This document shows positions 6,463 through 13,119 of a stretch of 15,102 nt of DNA, in pieces (position 1 is the first letter of the stretch; each line of letters opens with the position of its first letter). This DNA is from JALZAA01 sp035316025 (GTDB taxonomy: Bacteria; Actinomycetota; Acidimicrobiia; IMCC26256; JACDBD01), in NCBI GenBank assembly GCA_035316025.1, contig DATFXL010000094.1, forward strand, positions 1 through 15,102, given 5' to 3'. A program made the translations under genes and the position numbers. The notes below the pieces were generated by a model that saw nothing but the letters and a program-made list of their open reading frames with translations, had not been told where the DNA came from and ran no database searches.

Positions 6463-7137
6463 CTACCCCGCAGCCTTCAGCTGCTCGGCGAGACGGGAAG
6501 CCTCGGCGAGGTCGGTGGTGGCGGCGGCGGCGATGCGGCCCGCCGCGTCGGGTGTGTACTCCTCCCCGTAGACGGCGCCGGGGCGGCGGGGGGCTTCGAG
6601 GAGCGAGATCGAGGACCAGCCGCCGAGGTCGGCGGGCTCGAACCCCGTGTCGCGCACGAGCCTCGCCGCCACTTGCTTGGCGTGGGCGTCCTCGCCGCCG
6701 AGGAACATCGCCACGGGCGCGGGGTGCCGGCCGTCGCCGACCTCGGCCTGGAAGCTCGAGGTGTACGTGTTGAACGTCTTGACGAGTCGCTTCGTGGCGA
6801 ACCGCCGGGCGTTGTACTCGGCGGACGGCACGCCGCCCGGCGCGCCGACGAACCCACCGCCGCCGAACGGGTTCGTGGTGTCGATCAGCACGTCGTCGCC
6901 GACCTGCACGTCGGCGGCGACGGCATCCAGCGCCGTCCAGGGAACCGAGACCACGACGACATCGCCGTGGGCGACGGCGTCCGCGACCGCGCCCGATCGG
7001 GCGCCGGCAGCGTCGGCGATCGCCGCGAGCGCGTCACGGTCGCGCTTGAAGCTCAGCAGAACATCGTGGCCGCGGCGGGCCCACTGCGTGGCAAGGTTGC
7101 TGCCGATCCGTCCTGCTCCCACGATCCCGACCCTCAT
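6463..7137 (-). CDS. NADPH-dependent F420 reductase-family oxidoreductase
   Basis: 224 residues. The N-terminus MRVGIVGAGRIGSNLA (1-16) is a Rossmann GxGxxG dinucleotide site. DTTNP (86-90) and VKTFNTYTSS (119-128) are characteristic of the F420_oxidored/COG2085 group, which includes NADPH:F420 reductases and many relatives of unknown substrate. It would pass hydride between NADP(H) and F420 or another small acceptor in the cytoplasm. The frame extends 7 codons further to a TTG at 7158; the ATG at 7135-7137 is preferred because the Rossmann strand starts right there, although no clear ribosome-binding site precedes it. It is divergent from the VOC gene at 7194 with a 56-nt gap. True F420 use cannot be decided from sequence alone. 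Confidence 0.78.
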   Translation of the reverse strand: MRVGIVGAGRIGSNLATQWARRGHDVLLSFKRDRDALAAIADAAGARSGAVADAVAHGDVVVVSVPWTALDAVAADVQVGDDVLIDTTNPFGGGGFVGAPGGVPSAEYNARRFATKRLVKTFNTYTSSFQAEVGDGRHPAPVAMFLGGEDAHAKQVAARLVRDTGFEPADLGGWSSISLLEAPRRPGAVYGEEYTPDAAGRIAAAATTDLAEASRLAEQLKAAG

Positions 7138-7182
7138 GGTCGCCACGGCGGGCCGCAACCCATCGGGAACGTGATGTATTCC

Positions 7183-7187
7183 GGAGG
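7183..7187 (+). promoter_or_regulatory. Strong Shine-Dalgarno GGAGG for the VOC gene
   Basis: GGAGG stands 6 nt before the ATG at 7194 and fixes that start. It contrasts with the leaderless neighbours. Confidence 0.75.
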
Positions 7188-7193
7188 AACGAC

Positions 7194-7619
7194 ATGGCCC
7201 ACAGCGATTTCCCCGCGCCCGATCAGGGCTTCCTGATCACACACTTCCTCGTGGTCTCGGACATGGACCGCTCGCGTGAGTTCTACGCGACGCTCCTCGG
7301 TGGGACGGTCGTGAACGAGCGAAGTCCGGTGATGATCCGGGTCGCCAACTCGTGGTTGATCCTGAACGAAGGCGGCGGACCGACCGACGACAAGCCCGAC
7401 GTCGTTCTGGAAACACCGCCCGATCCAACTCGCACCAGCGCGTTCCTCAACATTCGGGTCGCCGACATCGCAGCCGTGTACGACGCCTGGCGGCGCAAGG
7501 GAGCGCAATTCCTCACCGAGCCGAAGGATCACGGGCGCGAGATCCGTGCGTACGTGCGCGATCCCGACGGTCACCTCATCGAGGTCGGTCAGTCCACCGG
7601 CATTCTCGACGAATCGTGA
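7194..7619 (+). CDS. VOC (glyoxalase/bleomycin-resistance) superfamily protein
   Basis: 141 residues, complete, with the two-module VOC layout. Module one contains ITHFLVVSDMDRSREFYATLLGG (15-37) with candidate metal ligand His17. Module two contains SAFLNIRVADI (82-92) and ends VRDPDGHLIEVGQ (121-133) with candidate ligand Glu130. Metal ligands in these positions suggest a metal-dependent lyase, isomerase, dioxygenase or thiol transferase, but members differ too much to name a reaction. A strong GGAGG ribosome-binding site precedes the ATG. It is divergent from the F420-reductase-family gene, and its stop is 15 nt from that of the convergent His-rich membrane protein gene. Confidence 0.82.
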   Translation: MAHSDFPAPDQGFLITHFLVVSDMDRSREFYATLLGGTVVNERSPVMIRVANSWLILNEGGGPTDDKPDVVLETPPDPTRTSAFLNIRVADIAAVYDAWRRKGAQFLTEPKDHGREIRAYVRDPDGHLIEVGQSTGILDES

Positions 7620-7634
7620 CGAGGCGTCCCGCAG

Positions 7635-8864
7635 CTAAGTACCAGCACAGAACCCGGCCTTGTCGGTGTGGTACGTCCCGTCGGCGCAGCGCACGTCGGG
7701 ATTGTCGTGCGAGAACACACCCAGCGGGCTCTCCCACGACGGCACCACCCACGCGTGGACCATATAGCCCGTCGTCTTCAACAAGCTGCCTTGCACGGCG
7801 GAGCACTGCGCGGCTGTCACGTCCTGGTCGGCCGGGAAGGGCACCTCCAGACCACCAGCGCCGTACTTGATGCACACGTTGCTGTGCCGGTGCCAGTGGT
7901 CGTTCGGGCCCGCGAACCCCTCCGGCGCGCTCTCACCCATCCCGTAATACATGAGCCCGATGACCTGCGAGGTCGGGTTCGTGCCGTCGTAGATGAGCGA
8001 GAGCGGCTTGGTCGGATCGAATGGGCCCGCTCCGGTCAAGCCGCCAAACGACAGGTAGTGCGCGCCGCTTCCGGGCGCGAACCCGCCGGCCAGCCGATAT
8101 CCGGCCGCACTGGCGTCGGCGACCGTCGGGTACCGCAGCGCGAAGTCCCGCGCCGCGGTCAGCTGCGTCTTGAGCTCCGCGCGCGTCGTGGGGTCGAGCG
8201 GCTGGTCGGGCTGCGACTCGGCCGTCACGTCCTCGGCCTTTACGCCCTTCACCTTCTCGCCGTTCAGCGTCGTCACACCGTGCTGATGCCCCGCTACGAC
8301 CGATCCGTGGTCGTGACCGGACGCGGCGGCGCTGTGCGTATGGCCTCCGTCGGCCTCCCCGTGGTGGTGGGACGACGCCAGCGCGGGGGTGAACGCCAGC
8401 GACGAGATCACGGCAACGCCGAGACCGGCGATGCCGACGGCCGGGACGGCGAGCCCGGGACGGAGTGGCCGTTGCGCCACCGCCGGCCGGACGATAACGG
8501 CAAGGGCCAGCGCCACGATGCCGAGCTCACACGCCGACGACAGGGCGTCGGACAGCGCCACGCTCTCGGGGGTCCACGCCTCGGGGCCGATCGGGATACC
8601 CCAAACCCGGGAGACCGCCCACACGCCGAGGATCCCGGCGTTCAGCAGCACCCCGGCGACGAGCAGCGACCGCTTCGGCCGCAGCACGACCGCGACCGCC
8701 CAGGACAGCTGCAACCAGGCGATGACGGCGAAGAACGTGCCGTGCGCCCACGAAAGCTCGTAGTGCTCGCCGCTCACGGCGAAGTGGATCACGCCGGCGC
8801 CAAGCGACAATGCTGCGAGCAGCCAACGCAGATAACGACCGACCGTGCGCTCGTTCGTGGTCAT
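7635..8864 (-). CDS. Membrane protein with His-rich linker and exported HWHRH domain (unnamed family)
   Basis: 409 residues. About five hydrophobic helices occupy residues 13-160 (roughly 13-30, 43-62, 66-86, 110-127, 137-160). A histidine-rich stretch follows (166-195) with HHH, HTH, HDH and HQH, typical of metal-binding linkers. The C-terminal domain (about 225-409) includes GAHYLSFGG (267-275), LIYDGTNP, the motif GPNDHWHRHSNVC (319-331) and MVHAWVVPSW (368-377). It also has four cysteines (331, 354, 393, 406) that could form disulfides. I infer it lies outside the membrane and binds a transition metal such as copper or zinc. I cannot name the family. GGAG lies only 2 nt from the ATG, a short spacing. 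It is divergent from the MprA/MprB-like system across a 121-nt gap containing a candidate operator, so it may be a target of, or an input to, that system. Confidence 0.75.
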   Translation of the reverse strand: MTTNERTVGRYLRWLLAALSLGAGVIHFAVSGEHYELSWAHGTFFAVIAWLQLSWAVAVVLRPKRSLLVAGVLLNAGILGVWAVSRVWGIPIGPEAWTPESVALSDALSSACELGIVALALAVIVRPAVAQRPLRPGLAVPAVGIAGLGVAVISSLAFTPALASSHHHGEADGGHTHSAAASGHDHGSVVAGHQHGVTTLNGEKVKGVKAEDVTAESQPDQPLDPTTRAELKTQLTAARDFALRYPTVADASAAGYRLAGGFAPGSGAHYLSFGGLTGAGPFDPTKPLSLIYDGTNPTSQVIGLMYYGMGESAPEGFAGPNDHWHRHSNVCIKYGAGGLEVPFPADQDVTAAQCSAVQGSLLKTTGYMVHAWVVPSWESPLGVFSHDNPDVRCADGTYHTDKAGFCAGT

Positions 8865-8944
8865 GACTCCCCCCGGATGTCACTCGAAGCGTGCAGCCGT
8901 GTGGGTCTGATGGTTGTCCGGGGATCGGTTCACCGTCAACGAGC

Positions 8945-8963
8945 GCTCAGGACATTCTCAGAG
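8945..8963 (+). promoter_or_regulatory. Direct-repeat operator resembling an MprA box
   Basis: GCTCAGGA (8945-8952), a 3-nt spacer, then TCTCAGAG (8956-8963). The CTCAG cores start 11 bp apart, one helical turn, as expected for a tandem OmpR-family dimer. From memory, the MprA box of Mycobacterium tuberculosis is two loosely conserved 8-bp direct repeats separated by 3 nt, the same 19-bp layout. It lies 23 nt before the regulator start, which suggests autoregulation, and 81 nt from the divergent His-rich gene. Confidence 0.5.
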
Positions 8964-8985
8964 CAGATGGGAGAGACTGGAAGAG

Positions 8986-9654
8986 GTGCGAATCCTCGTG
9001 GTGGACGACGAGCCCGCCGTTCGCCGGTCCGTGCGCAGCGCACTCACGCTGGAAGGCTACGAGGTGCGGCTCGCCCGCGAGGGCGCCGAGGCCCTCGACG
9101 TGATGGCGTCCGAGCACGTCGACGCCGTCGTCCTCGATCTCCTGATGCCCGGAGTCGACGGCCTCGAGGTCTGTCGTCGACTACGCGCCGGCGGCGACTC
9201 GACGCCTGTCCTGATGCTGACCGTCAGGAACCTCGTCTCCGACCGAGTGGCGGGTCTGGACGCCGGCGCCGACGACTACCTCACCAAGCCGTTCTCGCTC
9301 GAGGAGCTGCTCGCGCGCATGCGTGCCATCCTGCGGCGGTCGACGGGCACGGCCGAGGTGCTCCGCTTCGCCGACCTGAGCCTCGATGTCGAGACGCGCG
9401 AAGCGCGCCGAGGTGAGCGTCTGATCCGTCTCACACCCACGGAGTTCTTCCTCCTCGAGCTGATGCTCCGGTATCCGCGCCGCGTGCTCACGCGCGAGTT
9501 CATCTTCGATCGGGTGTGGGGCTACGGCACCAAGCCGACGTCCAACTCGCTCGAGGTGTACGTCGGGTACCTAAGACGCAAAACCGAAGCCGGCAACGAG
9601 TCCCGTCTTGTCCACACCGTGCACCGTGTCGGCTACGTGCTCCGAGAGTCATGA
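8986..9654 (+). CDS. mprA: OmpR-family response regulator, MprA-like
   Basis: 222 residues from the GTG at 8986. The receiver domain starts VRILVVDDEPAVRRS, with acidic pocket Asp7/Asp8, phosphoacceptor Asp51 in VVLDLLMP, Thr79 and Lys101 in the YLTKPF motif. The C-terminal winged helix (about 125-222) includes LTPTEFFLLELML, LTREFIFDRVWG and NSLEVYVGYLRRKTE, the last also present in mycobacterial MprA. Phosphorylated by the following kinase, it would bind tandem repeats such as those at 8945-8963. MprAB in mycobacteria responds to envelope stress; the same signal here is inference. The open frame extends to an ATG at 8914, but that extra part is not receiver-like, and the GTG has a purine-rich GGAAGAG run just upstream. 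The stop overlaps the kinase ATG by 4 nt. Confidence 0.88.
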   Translation: MRILVVDDEPAVRRSVRSALTLEGYEVRLAREGAEALDVMASEHVDAVVLDLLMPGVDGLEVCRRLRAGGDSTPVLMLTVRNLVSDRVAGLDAGADDYLTKPFSLEELLARMRAILRRSTGTAEVLRFADLSLDVETREARRGERLIRLTPTEFFLLELMLRYPRRVLTREFIFDRVWGYGTKPTSNSLEVYVGYLRRKTEAGNESRLVHTVHRVGYVLRES

Positions 9655-11042
9655 GCTTCAAAGTCCGCCTCACGCTGCTCTGCGTGCTCGCGGTGGCGGT
9701 GACGGTCGTACTGGCATCGGTCGTCTCCTACTTCGCTGTCAGCAATCGGCTTCACGACCAGACGGACGACTCGGTCCGTTCCGACGCCACCCGCCTCGCC
9801 AAGCTGCCGAACCCCGAGATCGCACTGCCATACTTCGGTCTGCCGACGCCGAACACGCGCGACTACATGCGCGTCACGTTCGCTGACGGACGCAGCGAGG
9901 CTCCTCCGAACCAGCCCACAGCCATTCCCGAGAGTCGTGTCGATATCTCAATCGCACACGGCACGCCTCGCTTCCAGCTGCGGGACGCATACATCAACGG
10001 ACGGCATCTTCGCATCGCGAGCGCTACCGCTCCGGACGGGCGGTCGGTCCAGTTCGCGCAGGACGTCGACGACGTGGACGCCACCATCTCCGATCTGCGG
10101 ACGACCCTGCTGATCGTGGGCGGCTTGAGCATCCTCGTCGCGGCACTGCTCGCACTCATTGTCGCGCGGGCGAGCTTCCGACCGGTGGCGCGGCTCACGC
10201 GCGCGGCCGAGCGCGTCGCGACGACGCAGGATCTTGCGGCGTCCATCGACGTCCGCCGGCGCGACGAGCTCGGGCGGTTGGCGTCCAGCATCAACGCGAT
10301 GCTGGACGCACTGAGCACTTCTCGGGAGCAGCAACGTGAGCTCATCCGGGACGCGAGTCACGAGCTGCAGACCCCCTTGACCAGCTTGCAGACGAACGTC
10401 GAGGTACTCGCGAGCCGGCCGGGGATGCCGGAGCCCGAGCGGCGGCGTCTCCTCGCCGACGTGTCCCAGCAGGTTGCCGAGCTGAGCGCGCTCATGGACA
10501 ACCTCGTCGAGCTGGCCCGGGACTCGGGTACGCCGTCCGAGGAGACGACGGAGATCGATCTCGACCGCCTCGTGGGAACGGCAGTGGATCGGGCTCGGCT
10601 GCGGGCCCCGGACGTGACCATCGAGCTCGACCTCGAGCCCACGCGCATCGACGGCCGGCGCCGGCAGCTGGAACGGGCGCTCGTGAACGTCCTCGACAAC
10701 GCGTGCAAATGGAGTCCCCCGGGGGGAACCGTCGAGGTCGGTCTGTGCAACGGCACGATCACGGTGCGCGACCACGGTCCCGGCATCGACACGCAGGACC
10801 TCCCGCGCGTTTTCGACCGCTTCTACCGCTCCGCCGCCGCGCGCGCGATGCCGGGGTCGGGGCTCGGCCTCGCGATCGTGCGCCGGGTCGTCGACGGCCA
10901 CGGGGGCAGCGTCACGCTCGGTCCGGCGCCCGGCGGCGGGACGATCGCGCGCATCCACCTCCCTACCGCTGGAGTCGACTACGGCCCCTTCGACCGGGCC
11001 GAGGAGCGCATCATCGGCTCCGGAGCAGGCCCTCGGTCCTGA
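9651..11042 (+). CDS. mprB: Sensor histidine kinase, MprB-like
   Basis: 463 residues from the ATG at 9651, which shares the ATGA overlap with the regulator stop; the longer open frame from 9516 is inside the regulator gene. Transmembrane helix 1 is about 7-29, an extracytoplasmic sensor region 30-150, helix 2 about 152-173, and HAMP about 174-226. The H-box is DASHELQTPLTSL with His237, and the ATPase boxes are NVLDNACKWSPPGG (346-359), RDHGPGID (373-380), VFDRFYRS (387-394) and GSGLGLAIV (402-410). It autophosphorylates on His237 and passes phosphate to Asp51 of the regulator. The usual HELRTPLT is HELQTPLT here. Its last 32 nt overlap the 3' end of the convergent acyltransferase gene. Confidence 0.88.
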   Translation: MSFKVRLTLLCVLAVAVTVVLASVVSYFAVSNRLHDQTDDSVRSDATRLAKLPNPEIALPYFGLPTPNTRDYMRVTFADGRSEAPPNQPTAIPESRVDISIAHGTPRFQLRDAYINGRHLRIASATAPDGRSVQFAQDVDDVDATISDLRTTLLIVGGLSILVAALLALIVARASFRPVARLTRAAERVATTQDLAASIDVRRRDELGRLASSINAMLDALSTSREQQRELIRDASHELQTPLTSLQTNVEVLASRPGMPEPERRRLLADVSQQVAELSALMDNLVELARDSGTPSEETTEIDLDRLVGTAVDRARLRAPDVTIELDLEPTRIDGRRRQLERALVNVLDNACKWSPPGGTVEVGLCNGTITVRDHGPGIDTQDLPRVFDRFYRSAAARAMPGSGLGLAIVRRVVDGHGGSVTLGPAPGGGTIARIHLPTAGVDYGPFDRAEERIIGSGAGPRS

Positions 11043-13005
11043 GCCGCCCCGCCAGCCACTGCCATACCACCTTGGCGCCCCCCGGTGACAGGTGCGTGCC
11101 GTCGGGGTCGCGGGCGGCCACGCCGCGCACGGTCGGGGCGAACCGTCCGTGCGGACACAGGAAGCCGTGCAGGTCCAAGATCGATATCCGCGTGGGATGC
11201 GCCCGGGCATAGGTGCGGAAGACGTGGTTGAGATCCTGGACGCGCGCCGCGTCCGAGCGCTCGGGAATCCCGCTCAAGCCGCTCTCCGGCTGCCCGAAGC
11301 ACGGCGAGGTGAGCAGGACGACGCGGGCGCCCCGCGCCGCGAGGACCTCGGTGGCGGTGTCGAGCCGCTCCATCATGTACATGCGCCAGGCCGGAGTGCC
11401 GACAGGCAGGACATCACCGTTGATCCGGTGGTCCACCACGTCCCACGCACCGACCAGGACGACGGCGACGTTCGGTTGGTACTCCTCGACCGTCTTGCGC
11501 CATCGCAAGGGCCAGCCCGTGCACTCCTCGTTGGTCGGGATGTCGCTGCCGTCGCTGTGCACCGTGCCGCCGGTGAGGCCGCAACCGAGCGTGGCCTCGG
11601 TTCGGACCTGCACGCCTCGGGTGTCCTGGCGCGGGTCGAGCCAGTAGCCGAGCGTGAGCGCGACCGAGTCGCCGGCGATCAGGACGCGCGGTACGACGGC
11701 CTGGTTGGGACGCGTCACCGGAGTGGGCGCCGACGCACGTCCGGTGGCGCGCTCGAGACCGCTGACCGGCGCGGCGGTGCTTCCCGCCAGGACTGCCACT
11801 GCCACGACGGCTGCGATGGCCGTCCCGCTGAGAAAGGCGGTGACCGCGAGCGAACGAGCGCGGCTCAGGGTGTGGTGGCGGATGGGTTGCTCGATCAAGC
11901 GGTAGGACAACAGCGCGAGTCCGAATGTGGCCGCGAGGCGCACGAGGAGCAACGGGCCTTCGTCGAGGCCCGTCCGCGCCGGTGTCAGGTATACGTAGAC
12001 GGGCCAATGCCATAGGTACACGCCGTACGAGATGCGCCCGATGGCGCGGAGCGGCGCGATCGAGAGCAGGGGCCCCAGGACGGGCGAGTACGGCCGTGTC
12101 GCGGCGGCGATGAGCGCGGCGACGGCGAGGGCCTCGACGAGGAATCCGCCGGTGTACATCCATGTCGTCGTGTCGGCGACGTGCGTCCAGAGCCACCCGA
12201 GGTATACGACGGCGATGATCCCGACGATTTCGAGCCCGATCATCCCCGTCGTCGCGCTCACCTGTCGCGGTCGCCGCCGTGGGCGCATGACGAGCAATGC
12301 CAGCGCAGCCCCGACGAGCAATGCCTGGGCGCGCGTATCGGTGCCGTAGTAGACGCGTGAGGGATCGCTGGCGTCGAAGAGCACGGCCATCAGCAGCGCC
12401 GACCCGATCGCGAGCGCGGCTGTCGCGCCGATCACGATCCACCGGCGCCCGTTTGCGAATCGGAATGCGAGCAGCAGCGCGATCGGCCACACGAGGTACC
12501 ACTGCTCCTCGATCCCGAGCGACCACGTGTGGCGGAGCGGCGACGGTGTCGCCAGCTGCGCGAAGTAGGACGACTCGAACAGCTGGCGCCAGTTGGCGAC
12601 GTACAGCAGCGATCCGAACGCGTCGCCTCGGATGCGGTCGAGCTCGTCAGGACGAGCGACGAACAGCGCGTACATCCCGACGGCGAAGACGACGAGGACG
12701 AGTGCCGGTAGCAGCCGGCGCGCCCGGCGGGCCCAGAACGCCTTGAGGTCGATGCGCCCGTGTTTGCGCCACTCGTCGACGAGCAGCGACGTGATGAGGA
12801 AGCCGCTCAGAACGAAGAAGGCGTCGACGCCGAGGAAGCCGCCCGGTGCCCAACTCACCCGGGCGTGGTAGAGGAGCACGCCCAACACCGCCAGCGCCCG
12901 CAGACCATCGAGCGCGGGCTGGTAAGCCAGAGACGGCGCCGTCCGGGCGGCCTGCCGGGACGGCAACGCGGTGTCCGGCCCGGCCGAGGGGACCGCCGTG
13001 GGCAC
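11011..13005 (-). CDS. Acyltransferase-3 / SGNH fusion (OafA/YrhL-type surface O-acyltransferase)
   Basis: 664 residues. After a 27-residue cytoplasmic lead, YQPALDGLRALAV (28-40) and LLYHARVSW (44-52, His47) begin an acyltransferase-3 membrane domain. It also shows FFVLSGFLITSLL (63-75), RHTWSLGIEEQWYLVWP (158-174) and YGVYLWHWPVY (327-337). A helix at about 385-408 leads to an exported SGNH domain with the GDS motif (445-447, Ser447), the block-III-like VLVGAWD (516-522) and the catalytic DGTH (Asp635, His638). Such fusions move acyl groups, commonly acetyl, across the membrane onto peptidoglycan, polysaccharide or glycolipid. The target is unknown. The start is GTG at 13003-13005, with TAACAG 6 nt upstream, close to but not matching TANNNT. 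It is convergent with and overlaps the sensor kinase, and is divergent from the dehydrogenase. Confidence 0.85.
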   Translation of the reverse strand: MPTAVPSAGPDTALPSRQAARTAPSLAYQPALDGLRALAVLGVLLYHARVSWAPGGFLGVDAFFVLSGFLITSLLVDEWRKHGRIDLKAFWARRARRLLPALVLVVFAVGMYALFVARPDELDRIRGDAFGSLLYVANWRQLFESSYFAQLATPSPLRHTWSLGIEEQWYLVWPIALLLAFRFANGRRWIVIGATAALAIGSALLMAVLFDASDPSRVYYGTDTRAQALLVGAALALLVMRPRRRPRQVSATTGMIGLEIVGIIAVVYLGWLWTHVADTTTWMYTGGFLVEALAVAALIAAATRPYSPVLGPLLSIAPLRAIGRISYGVYLWHWPVYVYLTPARTGLDEGPLLLVRLAATFGLALLSYRLIEQPIRHHTLSRARSLAVTAFLSGTAIAAVVAVAVLAGSTAAPVSGLERATGRASAPTPVTRPNQAVVPRVLIAGDSVALTLGYWLDPRQDTRGVQVRTEATLGCGLTGGTVHSDGSDIPTNEECTGWPLRWRKTVEEYQPNVAVVLVGAWDVVDHRINGDVLPVGTPAWRMYMMERLDTATEVLAARGARVVLLTSPCFGQPESGLSGIPERSDAARVQDLNHVFRTYARAHPTRISILDLHGFLCPHGRFAPTVRGVAARDPDGTHLSPGGAKVVWQWLAGRLRTEGLLRSR

Positions 13006-13030
13006 CCACGACTGTTACCCCTCAGTGCCG

Positions 13031-13056
13031 TGAAAGCCGTGAAGGAGACATGAAGG
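13031..13056 (+). repeat. Three TGAA(A/G)G direct repeats between the acyltransferase and dehydrogenase genes
   Basis: TGAAAG at 13031, TGAAGG at 13040 and TGAAGG at 13051 lie in the same orientation in the 114-nt divergent gap, spaced 9 and 11 nt. They could be half-sites for a regulator. With such short units chance is possible. Confidence 0.25.
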
Positions 13057-13107
13057 ACATCTAAGAAGCTGCCGGACACCCCGATGCACCCGCTCGGCAC
13101 GCCTGGA

Positions 13108-13113
13108 TACGGT
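13108..13113 (+). promoter_or_regulatory. -10 element TACGGT of the dehydrogenase gene
   Basis: TACGGT fits TANNNT and is followed by 6 nt (GCCGCC) and the ATG at 13120. No Shine-Dalgarno sequence is present. This is the same leaderless geometry as at 3741, 3790 and 6425. Confidence 0.5.
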
Positions 13114-13119
13114 GCCGCC

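Noticed and set aside
7668..9416. 582-codon plus-strand open frame
   Set aside because: It covers the antisense of the His-rich membrane gene and runs into the response-regulator region in a wrong frame; no recognisable motif.
11092..12015. 307-codon plus-strand open frame
   Set aside because: Antisense shadow of the acyltransferase/SGNH gene, whose motifs are clear.
13050..13064. Mini-ORF ATG-AAG-GAC-ATC-TAA with AAGGAG in front
   Set aside because: Four codons only, with the AAGGAG just 2 nt from the ATG, and the dehydrogenase has its own leaderless promoter downstream; likely chance.
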